DNA of 64,000 nt from Paramoeba atlantica (lineage: Eukaryota > Discosea). Position 1 is the first letter of the stretch, and every line of letters begins with the position of its first letter. The position numbers and the translations under genes are program-made. The notes beneath the pieces were generated by a model. The model saw nothing but the letters and a program-made list of their open reading frames with translations. It did not search any database and had not been told where the DNA came from. The stretch spans positions 124,001 to 188,000 of the forward strand of contig CDRNVI010000060.1 of the NCBI GenBank assembly GCA_977017575.1, in the 5' to 3' direction. Of this stretch, positions 50,001 through 60,295 are shown in pieces.

Positions 50001-50373
50001 AAGAAAGCGTATCCTCGATACTTTGAGTTTTCAGAATGTTTATACGATTTTTTAAAGTCCAAAATCGAAAGGTAAAAAGGCTTTCCCGTACAGTTTTGGC
50101 GTCATGCTGCACAGTTTCTATAAATATTGTTTTCGTTTTCTAAAATACCAGACTCCCCTACATTAGATGAAAACTGAACCAACCCTTTTGTACTGCTTAA
50201 CCATGTTCAACACTGGGAGCCAACCTTTTGACGAGGAATTTGCATGCAAACAATTTCTCTACATTATCTAACTGTAACTCGTCACTGTAAGAATTGATAT
50301 AGCTACATGTGTACATGTGGAATTTTTGTCCTTATTTGTTTTTTTCTAAAACATACAAAGTTAAAGTACTGCG
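50001..50373. other. Intergenic stretch
   Basis: No gene recognised. It holds the breakpoint of the duplication at about 50000 and the downstream flank of LRR pseudogene 13. Confidence 0.4.
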
Positions 50374-50655
50374 CTACAATACAGTAATTGTAACACATTC
50401 TGGAATTGGCCAAGACTGCACTTCCAAATCGCAGATATTTCCTTTCAAATTCAAATCTTTCATTGTTGCTGGTAAGGCGTCAAATGCTACTTTTCCCGTA
50501 AAAGCGTTGTTCCCAAGGGAAGGTGTACGCATAAACGGCGGAAGGGAGCGCAGAACCAACTCACCATTCAACTTATTACCGGTCAAGTGCAAAACTGTAA
50601 GTTCTTTCGGGAGACAGGTTAAGTTTATACTCCCAACAAAAAGATTTTCATGCAG
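50374..50655 (-). pseudogene. LRR pseudogene 13, 3' part
   Basis: From the LINE junction the minus strand reads LHENLFVGSINLTCLPKELT then VLHLTGNKLNGELVLRSLPP, followed by further units and the C-terminal segment DLEVQSWPIPECVTITVL. These are normal family repeats and a normal end. The piece begins in the middle of a repeat unit and continues the part that ends at 56242. Confidence 0.82.
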
Positions 50656-53600
50656 TATTTATATCTATACAGGGCATTACCTGTAGAGTAATAAAGTCTA
50701 ACAGGACGTACGCATATGACGTCGCCTGCTAGACCATTTGCTAACCAAAGCTTTGGTTGTCCCATAAAGGGGATTCCCTTTTCAGCCAGAGTTGAAAGCT
50801 GCTCCGGATCGCCGTTCGGATGACTTCGACACGGCACTTATCTGAGAGTGCCTTGTCACCCAAAAAGAGACGGTTGATGTGACGCAGCGTCGTAGAAGGG
50901 AGACCTCTAGCTCCAACTTCAAAGCATATCAAGTGGCAGTCTGAGTACCTTATCTTTCGTCGGTGTAGAATATTTATGTACTTTTCTACTTTTCGGCAGT
51001 GGGCTTCGTGTACGTTTTCCTCCCAGGGCATCGTCAACTCAACGATAAATTCAGTTCCGTCGTTGAGTTTGACGATTCCATCTGGGCGAAGCTGTGTTTC
51101 CAGGTCGGACCACCATGCGGGTAGTTGACGTAGGTGTGGGAGATCAAAATGTGCCTCTGCGGTATGGGGGGAAGAGAGTATCGCGTTTGCAAAGGTGGAG
51201 AGTACACAATCGTGGCGATATGTGTAACGTCCCTGTTCTAGTGATACCTTGCACGAGGATAAGAGGTGTCGTAATGTTTCCGGTTCTTGTTTACAAATTC
51301 GGCATTGTACTGTATCTGTGCCGTGAATTCCCCATGTCCTCAGCATTGTCCTAGTAGGGAGAGTGTTTTGTACCATTAAAGAAGTTGCGAAGCGGCTAAG
51401 GGAAGTGCTACGTAATCCGTTTATCGCGGCGCTGAAATCTTTCGCCTGTTCTTCCTCGGAGGCTATATCCCACCACTGAATAGCGAACGTTGACCTGCGG
51501 CGTAGTGCGTTGATCATTCGGTCCTCATTAAGCTCAAGAAGAGTTCGTTTTGCGAGATCGCGATCGTCCAGTATGTGTGTGATGTCACATGCTGGTCGAA
51601 TTTGGCCTTTCCTGCGCTTATGTTCTTCAGCCCGTATTCTTTCCTGCAGTGCGGCGGTAACGTTCGGGTCTCGGGACCGCTTCATTTGACAGAGAAGATC
51701 AGCTGTACAGTCCTCCCAGAGTCTGGACAAGCTGCAGATGTTCCATCCACGCTGAGAGTAGATTGCTTCGCTGCATGTAGTTCTAGCCGCATTGATCCAC
51801 CGTTTCAGGGAGTGAGTACACATTTTCTGAAGGCGTAAAATAAAGTTTAGAGTGATACATGGGTGTATAGTAAAGGTGAAGCGTAGCCGAGAGATGATTG
51901 CGTGTTGATGTATCCAAATTTTTGATGGGAGGTCGTGGGCCGACTGGTCAATGTTATGAAGCCATCGCTTCAATAAGGGCCTAACTTTCGTGAAAAGGGC
52001 TCGGGATTGTTGAGAACCGGGGGCAATATTCATGCCAAGAAACGTACTTCCTTCGTCGCATATATGCGGTATAGCTTCGTTCTTGATGAAAATTTGAGGA
52101 CGTCGTGTCATGTAGCCGGGGTGTTCATCATTTTTCTTGGACGCCATGCATTGGACTCTGCACTTTTTGACGTTGATGGAAAGGCCAAGCGAACCCAGTA
52201 CCGTGGATAGTGTTTCAACAGCCAGTTGCATTTCTTTTTCACTATTCGTCAGGACCGTGAGATCGTCGGCGTACGCTTTTAGGAAGCTTTTTGGAAATCC
52301 AGGGAGGTTCAATCCAAATGAGGGAAATGATTTTGCCATGTAACGTAGGGCTAGCTCCATAATCACCAGAAAGAGCGTAGGAGAGAGAGTGTCACCTTGT
52401 AAGACACCTCGTTTAGCTGGGATCGCGCTGGACAGACCTTCGTAACATTTAATGCGGGTACTTGCGTCAGTGTATAAGCATTGGACGTATTTAATAATGT
52501 TTGGGGAGATTCTCGCCCATTCCAGTGCTTCAAAGATGATGTTGCGGGGGACTGAACCAAAGGCGTTACTGAGGTCTAGCTGGGCCATGCAGTAGTTCCA
52601 CTTGTTCTTCCGGTAGTGGCGTAGGAGCTCTGAGAGGGATTGCGTATGTTCGAGAGTACCGTTAATGGCGGGGAGAAAGCCTTTCTGTATCTTGGGGTCA
52701 ATGACAGAGGCTTCAAGTAGGAATTTCGTCATTTTCCGGCTGATGATGGAATGCAGGAGTTTCCCTAGTACGCTAGTCAGGCCGATGGGACGCCAGTTTT
52801 GTGGGTTGTCAGGCTCCCCTTTTTTGTAAATGAGGCGAGTGACGGATATTTTCCATGACGTCGGACATGTGCTGAAGCGCACTAGCGCGTTGAAGACGTT
52901 TGCCATGTGCGTGTGGGAGCTGTGGCATCGCTTTAGAGTCTGGTACGTAATGGAGTCCTGGCCTGGAGCACTGCTGTTTTTCTTTGATGTGAGAGCGTTC
53001 GAAATGTCGATTGAAGCCAGTTCGTCCCAGGTCATTTCTGCCAGAGGACGGTTTCCGAGGACGTCGTGGGGTGGTAAGTGATGCACTGTAGTGGGGTCCG
53101 TAAGTAATGTTGTGAACACACTTTCCACTTTCTGTACATTGCAAGTCGGATAGGCCGGTACACTTTCTGCTTCTGTCCTTTTGTCCAAGGTTTGACTCGC
53201 AGCCGTCCATGGATTGCGGTTGAATTGTTGAAGTGCCCAGCGACTTTCCAGTTCCTGTTTTTGGGCCATGGCTTCTGCGCTGTATATACGTTCCGCCTTT
53301 TTGGTTTCCTTAATCTTTTGTTTCAACGCCATGCGGGGAGCCTTGCCGTGTGTGTATCGCAGCTTCATTTGTAGTTGTTTTACATGTCGAGAGAAGGAAA
53401 AGGCAACTTTTTCGCTTTCTAATGGACGGACTTTCCCCTTTATGTGTCCTCGAGCCGTTCGGATAATGAAACCCTTCCTGGAGTCGACGTCTCGCGCCAC
53501 TTCATATGCCGACACCGCTAGTATTGCACTCAGTAGTTCTGCGTTATGGACGGCGGAGAGTGCGTCGCCAGAGACAGTGAGCAAGGTGTTGCATCTGTGG

Positions 53601-56241
53601 AGGGCCCTACGTTCCACCTCGTGCCAGTGCGCATCGGCCAAGTTTATGTTTAACTTGCCCCCCTGGATGTATCGTGCCGTGCGGAAAAGGTACTCCGTCT
53701 CGTCGAGTGGTCTCGGAGAGGAAGCGGAAGTGGGGGGGTTAAGTTCGGGGTGTTCTTGCTCTTGTCCTGCGTTGGGGCTCCCCTCAGAGTCTCCTTCGAT
53801 TCCCTGATCGAGGGATGGTCCATAGATTTTGCAGCATGGATGGCTGCATTTGAGTTTACTTATGCATCGATGTTGGCATGGGTGCGTCCGCTTCAAGGAG
53901 GAGGCGTGGTCACGCGAAATAATCTCGTATGGTGGAAGTGTTGGGACCATTTGGGGCTTTGATGGCTGTACTTCTTCTTTGTCGTCGGTGCGAAGGAGCA
54001 GAACGATCCGAAACGCCGATAACCCAGGGACCGCTCTCCCGTTCAGTACCTTATTTACCGCTTTACCCATTGAGCTAGGTGATGCGTAGTGGTTGTATAA
54101 TTCCAGGCGGCTGTCGTGAAAAAGAGATACCCAGTTCGCGTGGCGAGAAATGTGACTTGTTGAGTCTACTCTACTAACTTCTAAAAAGTCACACGCTCTC
54201 TTTTCCATAAGTTCGTCTACGGTACACGTTTCTACGACGATGTCGTGTGCTGCACTTTTCCCATTGAGCGCTTTGGACAGGGCGGCTTCAGCCCCCTGGG
54301 GGGAAGGGATACGACTACGCACAAGTTGGCTTACGCATGCTGCATGCACATCCGGGAAATATCTCCATGTGTTGTCGTTGACGAGGCGGAGTTTGACAGG
54401 TTTTGACCGGGACTGGATAAAGTGGAAACGTTGCTTGTGTCGGTTATGGGTTACGGGATGCGTGGGGTCCTGGGGCGGCGGGAGATACTGTGACGGGCTG
54501 TCGGGAGTTTGTGTGGGAATCTGGGGACCCTCGGATTCATCCGAATGTAAATGGGCGTCCAGTTGTGATGGGGGTAAGAGGCTTCCTTGTTCAAGCGGCG
54601 GGCTTTGTATTCGACCTACGCTGTGCGCTTGTTGGAAAACCCAGGATGGGACTTCGTCATCGCCATTCTCATTCCGCGGACTGTGTTGGTGTGCTGGGGA
54701 AGATGAGTCCAAGAGAATGATACTTTCCGGTGCCTTGTTTTTGGGAGTCGGGATGGCTGGTTCCCTGGCAACGGCACGGTCAGCTGTCGTAGTGGTTGTG
54801 TTTAGGGACGGTGTGACGAGATTCTTGGGAAGGGTACATGGGCCGGTGGGTAGAGTATCCTGCCCATCCAGTTTGCTTATCGGTGTGTCAAGCGAAGTCA
54901 ACGGTGTGCCAGTGCGTTTGCAGCAAGGATGGCCGCACCCTGCCTTGTTCTTACATTTATGCTTACAGGGCTCGACACGGTCTGCTTGTTCGGAGGCGGG
55001 GCCTAGGCCTTGCTTGCAACACACGTGCTTACATTGATCTTTACTCTTGCAGATATGCTTGCATACTCTAGTTAAGGCGTGGACCTGAAGTTGTGTTGGA
55101 GATTTAGGTTTGGGGAGGCTTTGGGAGTCCGGAGTTTGACATGGAACGCCTTTGAAAAGTAGGAATTTGGCAAGCGAGCAGGCAGTTGATGCGACGGCAC
55201 GACCGACGGTAACAGTGGGTGATTTTTGATGGGGAGCAACCTCCTTGGGTGGGGGTACATGTAAATCGTGTTCGTCTTTTGGACAGGGTGCTATTGTGTA
55301 CGACAAGCGTTCCTGTCCGGTGCTGCTGTGAGGTCGTACGGTTACCGCCGGGGTTGAGGGAGTGCCGTTAGCGTACGGTTGAGTGCGGCTTGAAAACAGA
55401 TATCGTGTTGCAGCTCGCGCTGCCATGCCAAGTAGGTTGCTTGATTTCGGTACTTTCACATCCTGTGTTACGTGGTCACGGGTGCATGGCGGTGACGTTT
55501 CGTCCCTTTGTCGCGTACTTGGAGCTTCTTTGGGCCCGGATTCTTGACCGCTCGCCGTAGTGCTCGTGAGTTCGTATGTTGTTGGTGTAAGATTACGTTT
55601 GCAACATGGGTGCCCGCAGGTCTGTTTGTTTTTACAGACATGCTTACAGGGTGTGCTACGTTGTACCGGCATTACACTCACAGCCGTGATCACCTTTACG
55701 TCTTCTCTTGCATCCACCGGTGCGTCACTTCTCTTATTGTTGTACGTATCCGGTTTTACTACGCGTACCAGGTGTCGTTTGCAGCATGGGTGTTCACAGT
55801 GAGCTTTGTCCTTGCAGCGGTGTTTGCATTCCGGAACGGTTTGTTGTGTGGTGGGGGGGACGCGGTGAGGGGGAAGTTCGTTTGTGTGAGGAGTGACCAG
55901 GATATGTGGCCGCGTTACACCCCTCTTGCAACAGGGGTGTCCGCAGGTGCTTTTGTCCTTACAAGGATGTTTGCATGGAGCTGGGGGTGCTTCTCCTGTG
56001 TCGCTGGTAAGGGACTCATTGCTCTTTTGGGATATGAGAGCCTGGACGGTTCGGGTAGCAGATTTTGCAACCCTGTCTGTGGGAGTGCCTTTCAGGGACA
56101 GGTTTTTGTTTTGGTTAGACACGTCGCGTGGTCTCTTAGGAGAGTCCTGCGACGCCTGGTGTGTGCCCTTCCCTGGTAGTAAGCAAAACATGTCGTTGTA
56201 AAGGGTAGGGAAAAGAAAACAACAAGGTACAGAAACTTTCT
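50656..56241 (-). mobile_element. RLE-LINE copy 1: full-length element with intact ORF
   Basis: The 5.6-kb element starts with AAAGTTTCTGTACCTTGTTG (about 56222-56241), has a 50-bp leader, one 1816-codon ORF and a 3' UTR of about 85 bp. It ends in the hairpin CAGGTAATGCCCTG and TATAGATATAAATA. It splits an LRR gene: LDLTSLPPPLRL lies upstream and LHENLFVGSINLT downstream. No poly(A) tail and no clear target duplication are visible. The uninterrupted frame, complete motifs and clean ends suggest a recent insertion. Confidence 0.92.
50741..56191 (-). CDS. RLE-LINE polyprotein, 1816 aa (Cys/His clusters, RT, CCHC, endonuclease)
   Basis: Five clusters C-x-H-x-C-x5-C-x-H-x-CC lie at about residues 73, 122, 182, 377 and 409, and a sixth at about 770. 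A conserved segment with FHFIQSRSKPVKLR and YFPDVHAA lies at about 590-740. Reverse transcriptase spans roughly 1080-1400: motif A MAQLDLSNAFGS, motif B RGVLQGDTLSPTLF, motif C LKAYADDLTVLTN (about 1307). A knuckle C-R-I-C-x7-H-L-L-S-S-C is at about 1630. The PD-(D/E)xK-type endonuclease spans 1705-1790: RPDGIVKLN, FIVELTMPWEENV, K-x-EKY, FEVGARG. The enzyme would nick a genomic target and copy its RNA there. All key residues are present, so it may be active. Confidence 0.93.
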   Translation of the reverse strand: MFCLLPGKGTHQASQDSPKRPRDVSNQNKNLSLKGTPTDRVAKSATRTVQALISQKSNESLTSDTGEAPPAPCKHPCKDKSTCGHPCCKRGVTRPHILVTPHTNELPPHRVPPTTQQTVPECKHRCKDKAHCEHPCCKRHLVRVVKPDTYNNKRSDAPVDAREDVKVITAVSVMPVQRSTPCKHVCKNKQTCGHPCCKRNLTPTTYELTSTTASGQESGPKEAPSTRQRDETSPPCTRDHVTQDVKVPKSSNLLGMAARAATRYLFSSRTQPYANGTPSTPAVTVRPHSSTGQERLSYTIAPCPKDEHDLHVPPPKEVAPHQKSPTVTVGRAVASTACSLAKFLLFKGVPCQTPDSQSLPKPKSPTQLQVHALTRVCKHICKSKDQCKHVCCKQGLGPASEQADRVEPCKHKCKNKAGCGHPCCKRTGTPLTSLDTPISKLDGQDTLPTGPCTLPKNLVTPSLNTTTTTADRAVAREPAIPTPKNKAPESIILLDSSSPAHQHSPRNENGDDEVPSWVFQQAHSVGRIQSPPLEQGSLLPPSQLDAHLHSDESEGPQIPTQTPDSPSQYLPPPQDPTHPVTHNRHKQRFHFIQSRSKPVKLRLVNDNTWRYFPDVHAACVSQLVRSRIPSPQGAEAALSKALNGKSAAHDIVVETCTVDELMEKRACDFLEVSRVDSTSHISRHANWVSLFHDSRLELYNHYASPSSMGKAVNKVLNGRAVPGLSAFRIVLLLRTDDKEEVQPSKPQMVPTLPPYEIISRDHASSLKRTHPCQHRCISKLKCSHPCCKIYGPSLDQGIEGDSEGSPNAGQEQEHPELNPPTSASSPRPLDETEYLFRTARYIQGGKLNINLADAHWHEVERRALHRCNTLLTVSGDALSAVHNAELLSAILAVSAYEVARDVDSRKGFIIRTARGHIKGKVRPLESEKVAFSFSRHVKQLQMKLRYTHGKAPRMALKQKIKETKKAERIYSAEAMAQKQELESRWALQQFNRNPWTAASQTLDKRTEAESVPAYPTCNVQKVESVFTTLLTDPTTVHHLPPHDVLGNRPLAEMTWDELASIDISNALTSKKNSSAPGQDSITYQTLKRCHSSHTHMANVFNALVRFSTCPTSWKISVTRLIYKKGEPDNPQNWRPIGLTSVLGKLLHSIISRKMTKFLLEASVIDPKIQKGFLPAINGTLEHTQSLSELLRHYRKNKWNYCMAQLDLSNAFGSVPRNIIFEALEWARISPNIIKYVQCLYTDASTRIKCYEGLSSAIPAKRGVLQGDTLSPTLFLVIMELALRYMAKSFPSFGLNLPGFPKSFLKAYADDLTVLTNSEKEMQLAVETLSTVLGSLGLSINVKKCRVQCMASKKNDEHPGYMTRRPQIFIKNEAIPHICDEGSTFLGMNIAPGSQQSRALFTKVRPLLKRWLHNIDQSAHDLPSKIWIHQHAIISRLRFTFTIHPCITLNFILRLQKMCTHSLKRWINAARTTCSEAIYSQRGWNICSLSRLWEDCTADLLCQMKRSRDPNVTAALQERIRAEEHKRRKGQIRPACDITHILDDRDLAKRTLLELNEDRMINALRRRSTFAIQWWDIASEEEQAKDFSAAINGLRSTSLSRFATSLMVQNTLPTRTMLRTWGIHGTDTVQCRICKQEPETLRHLLSSCKVSLEQGRYTYRHDCVLSTFANAILSSPHTAEAHFDLPHLRQLPAWWSDLETQLRPDGIVKLNDGTEFIVELTMPWEENVHEAHCRKVEKYINILHRRKIRYSDCHLICFEVGARGLPSTTLRHINRLFLGDKALSDKCRVEVIRTAIRSSFQLWLKRESPLWDNQSFG

Positions 56242-56744
56242 TTCAACCTCAATGGAGGAGGCAGTGAGGTCAAGTCAAGCATACCTGAAAATCTTGTACC
56301 AGATGAAAAAAGCTGTTCAACGAATTGTGGGAGGGAAGGGGCATCGAAGGATCCTTATAAGGGGTTGTATTGTATGTTTAAAGAACTCAGTTTCGGGGGA
56401 AATGCGGAAACTGGAAGAGTTCCGCTAAGTTTATTATTTCCCACACGAACAGTACACGTTGTGTGGGGTAGATACTCCCATGAGAGATTACCCTTCAGTG
56501 CCCTGGACGACCAATCAATATTGAGCACTTCATCATTGGAATTACAAGCGACACCCGCCCACAAACATGCTTCTGTTTCCTTCCTCGTAATCAGTAACTT
56601 CGTCTCGAGATTCTCAATGAATTTTGCCATTTGCATGTCATGTGAGAGGATGGCTCCTCGCACTTTCCCTAGACGTGTATTCGTGCGAGTATTGGTCAAA
56701 TCCGCCAATGAAGCACTTCTGAGGATTAGTAATGAGATTGACAT
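56242..56744 (-). pseudogene. LRR pseudogene 13, 5' part
   Basis: It begins MSISLLILRSASLADL, then the signature KVRGAILSHDMQMAKFIENL and a cap with C-L-W-A-GVAC and VLNIDW. LRR units follow. An in-frame TAA (about 56353-56355) cuts the frame after LSSLNIQYNPL; the same frame then continues GSFDAPSLPQFVEQLFSS and GMLDLTSLPPPLRL up to the LINE junction. The stop may have arisen before or after the insertion. The signature PQEY is altered to SHDM, so this member was already divergent. Confidence 0.82.
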
Positions 56745-56975
56745 TAAATAATGGTAATAGAGTACACACAGTTATTAGTATGACAATATGTCGTAAAACA
56801 AAAATTAGTAAATTTTTAATTACTCGTAGTAAAACACGTTGAAAAATTCATGTTTTACACCTTACATTCTTTTCTTTTCGGAGTTCTACTTTTTTTACTA
56901 AAAAGTTTCAGATTACTACATGTCGCACTACATCGGAGAATATTGCTCAGCCATCTGATAAGTTCTTCGTCTAAC

Positions 56976-57297
56976 TAAGAGTTTTCTCACGGAAGACGAA
57001 GAAGTTCGGTTGTTGAAAACGTTTTTGCTGATTCGACAAACTGGCGTTGCTGTCGACGCAGCTCGCGTAGCAAACATTGCGAAAGGTATCAGAAAACAGC
57101 GACAAGCGGGACACACAGTGCTGAAAGGTGGCATGCTGAAGTTTTCGATTTCCTGGGCAAATTCTTGGATGCACCGCAATGCCAGTATGGTGCGACGGGC
57201 AACTACAACTCGAACTGTAACACCTATTGAAGTCGCGCAGACAGCCAATGTATTTTTTTCTCATCTACAGTGCGGGGCTTATTACGGGACGGGTTAA
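56976..57297 (+). pseudogene. CENP-B/pogo-type DNA-binding fragment
   Basis: The frame reads KSFLTEDEEVRLLKTFLLIR, then GVAVDAARVANIAKGIRKQR, then SWANSWMHRNASMVRRATTT. The last block resembles the W-x5-RH-x-LS-x-R region of CENP-B-type HTH domains in pogo-like transposases. No catalytic domain is seen downstream. The start codon is unclear; the frame is open upstream of the first ATG at 57010. Confidence 0.5.
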
Positions 57298-57534
57298 AGC
57301 ACAGCGGTGCGCAGGCATATTCCCCCCTTCCTGGGGATTGGGTTTCAAAATGGTATGTGAGTGTTTACTTTAATACTTTTCATAGGAAAAACTGTCGATT
57401 ATTTCTTAATCCGATATCTTTCTCTAGTGTGGAGAAACCACGAAATGCAATTTACCAACGACGGTTGACTGGATGCTTTCCATTTCTTGATATATTCCAC
57501 TTCTTCGTTTTGATCGATATTAGACTTTCGGTAC

Positions 57535-57760
57535 TTTTTCTGCTTAGTTCATCCTTTCTTGCCCACGCAACGAGCGTACCGTTATCAAAATTTCATGCCC
57601 AGTATTCATGCCCTTTCCCTGCCGGTACTAAGACTGGAACTGTCCCCTTTTCTTGCTGAAGCGGTAGACGCCTCTCGATCCCTTGACCCCTCCCAGCCAC
57701 TCCCGTGGAGTGAGTGCTTCCCTCCCAGCTTCTTTCTTGTCCACGTTTACCTTTGTCTAG
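57535..57760 (+). mobile_element. Non-autonomous element, copy iv (partial, diverged)
   Basis: CTTAGTTCATCCTTTCTTGC, then CATGCCCTTTCCCTGCCGG, then GGAACTGTCCCCTTTTC and TGGAGTGAGTGCTTCCCTC match blocks of copy i. The hairpin is decayed here. The 3' part is missing. Confidence 0.55.
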
Positions 57761-58019
57761 GCATTATGCTGGGCGTTATGGCAACAAGTTATTTCTGTGT
57801 ACTATACTCCTACATTGTCCTTGGATACACTACTAGTGTTGTAGCTCTAATGCTAGTTTAGTTGTAGCTCTAATAGGCAAATTTGCCACGGGAACAACGA
57901 AGCCACCTCAAATAAGAGGTTTCAGAGGGGTGACTCCTGCCCCCAAGGGGGGACAGGGTTTAAGAGGGACGCCCCCGGGCGCTCCCCTTAAACTTCTACG
58001 GAGCTCCGACTTGGTGAAA

Positions 58020-58820
58020 TCATTTTCGCAAAGAGATCCGGAATCCTCAATGTCCCTTGGATGGAACATGCTGGGCTAACATGACAAAGAGTTAGAAAGG
58101 GAGACCGGCGTTGGGCTGTCGTCGGTGATGGGGCGAGGCAACCCCAGCCTTCCGAAGTAAGGACTTCGAGCTAGCTGCAGGGATTCCTGTTCCTGTTTAA
58201 CATCTTTTGGCGGGGTCGTTAACCACATTCCGGGGGGTATAAGACGGCGTGGTAAGCAGGGGTCCAAAAAACTTTTAAAGTTTTATTTATAGCAAAAAAA
58301 AGAAATATTTTTATCACATACCCGTTTAACATACCTATACCTTGGATAACATACCGGGGGGGTATATTATTCTGGCCCGCGACACCTAATATACTCCCCC
58401 TCGTCCCACACATTTTCTTATGTAACGGTGCAAAAGTCCAACCGTAAGATCACGTACCTTTTTAAAAAAAATGTTTCTATGCATTTTTAGATGCATTTTG
58501 ATACGTTCTAGCATTTGGTACTACGCGCGGTACATCTGTAGATACAGGTTCTAACAGTGGAAGGGTTTTTCTTCTCTTAGCTATTGCATTACCAGTCTAC
58601 TTGACATACTTATACCTTGATAACATACCTATACCTTGATAACATACCGGGGGGTGGTGTGTTAAATGGGTATGTGGTTTAGTACTATACATTGATGCTA
58701 TAAGTAATTCAAAAACTTCGAAAACTATAAATGGTGAAAAACAAATTTCGCGCCGCTTCGCGGGGCGTGTTTCTATCATGAGTTATATACGCGGGGTACC
58801 TTTCGGGGCTGCTTTTTATA
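58020..58820. repeat. Paired AACATACCGGGGGG repeat ends
   Basis: TAACATACCTATACCTTG and GATAACATACCGGGGGG occur at about 58328-58363 and again at about 58618-58655, with a further CTTATACCTTGATAACATAC just before the second. GGGGGGTATAAGACGG at 58234 and TATACTATCCCCCC at 58820 may be matching outer ends. I read these as overlapping MITEs. The GCGCCGCTTCGCGGGGCG cluster at 58750 is typical of this group. Confidence 0.5.
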
Positions 58821-58829
58821 TACTATCCC

Positions 58830-59340
58830 CCCTAGCAATCCGCTTTCTGCATTTGGGCTTGCTCCCCCTTCTTCCTCTACGGTCCTCCAAAGTCGATATC
58901 AAAAGCGATGTCCCATTCTTCTGACACGGGTCGTTGCATGTATAAGAATGATTTATGTGGCGCGATAGTGTCTGAGGTACATGAATGGGTTGGAACCGCG
59001 GCCATTCCAAAAGCCAAAGTTTCGGATGTGTTCCGCGTGAAGTTAGAAGAAGTTTTTATCAGGGTCGTCAAGGTACCTGCGATAAAGACAGCAAAGAAGT
59101 CCTGGAAAACAGACTTGGACTGATGTACAGTACAGTACAGTATGCAGACTCGCCGTACAGATCGGTGAAGGTCAGTGTGGATCAGAGATCTCTAGAGATT
59201 GATGAAGATAATTCTCGAACGCCCCAAAGGGACCACCTGCAGACTCTCCCTTTCAACAGTGGCGAAAATCTGTACAAAAATTAGTATCAAAAAAAAAGCT
59301 TTGCGGCGTTGTTATTCTGAACGATGCGTCAAAATTGCGC
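58830..59340. other. Stretch with overlapping short frames, no supported gene
   Basis: Plus-strand (58908-59123) and minus-strand (58816-59071) frames overlap and neither has a recognisable domain. GTACAGTACAGTACAGTA microsatellite lies near 59125-59140. Confidence 0.3.
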
Positions 59341-59344
59341 TTAA

Positions 59345-59395
59345 GTGGCCGGGTCAAACGGTCGCGCATAAGTGGGGGGGACAGTAAATAGGCAA
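59345..59395. repeat. MITE-type end GTGGGGGGGACAGTA
   Basis: TTGCGCTTAAGTGG and CGCGCATAAGTGGGGGGGAC followed by AGTAAAT match the ends described at 60296-60475. Confidence 0.45.
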
Positions 59396-59574
59396 CCATT
59401 TTCGGTCTGCGGACTGGTACTTCGCTCGTCAGGTGGTCTATGGCAGGGAATGATCAAAGGTCAAGAGGGTTATGTGAGACATTTTTTCAAAAACCTATCT
59501 TCTTTGCTGTGGATGCGACACCAAAACGGGTTGCAGCTTGGCAAATATCCGTTGCACGTCCGAATATTATAAAG

Positions 59575-60295
59575 ACGTTAGAATACGCAATATGGTAAGA
59601 TCACGGAATTGACGTCGCTGAGCGTTGGCCTTAGAACTGGAAGTAAATAACTCAATGGATTTTAAGCCAACTTTAGTTAATATTGCATTCAGAGCTTTCA
59701 GATAGCGAGGTTTCCTCTCAACTGCGTCGCGAGGGTGTTGCTGATATTTGTAGCCCATCTGGAGTACACGGGGACGAAACATGTGGTCTCCAACGAGCAT
59801 ACAGCACATAGCTGTTATAATAATTATTAATAGAGCGCTTGGATAATTAAGAATTATCACAACCTACGCGGACAGTGCGGGGTAGGGAATGGTAGGAGTG
59901 GGTGGTGGAAAGTGGGGGCGGTGGGGCGTGGGTGGGATGTGAGATCAAGAGGTGTGTGTGTGTGCGTGTGTATGTGTGTGAGGATTTGGGGGTCGTCGGT
60001 GATGGGGCGCGTTGTATGTGTGTGCGGTGGTAAGTGGTAGTATCATCTGAGCAGCAGATCATCTGACGAGTGCCGCTTTTAATTTTCAATGTGCAACATA
60101 TGCCCGAATTCACGTTCGGAATGGGTTTCGGAAAAATGAATTTTATTCAGCGCTAAACAACTAATGCGGAGATGCTTGTACTTTTTTGGAAATTGATGTC
60201 TTTTCACACATAACCAGAATACTGGATTGGCCGGATCCCGCACAAACCACCACTCCATCAAGACCTCACTATCCATACTTTTCGGCATTAGGATG
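59575..60295. other. Intergenic stretch with GT-rich low complexity
   Basis: About 59880-60040 is G-rich followed by GTGTGTGTGCGTGTGTATGT-type sequence. No gene is supported on either strand. Confidence 0.5.

Noticed and set aside
54240-56201. Long plus-strand ORFs opposite the 1816-codon frame
   Set aside because: Cys-rich products mirror the Cys/His clusters on the other strand. The minus-strand frame has complete polymerase and endonuclease motifs.
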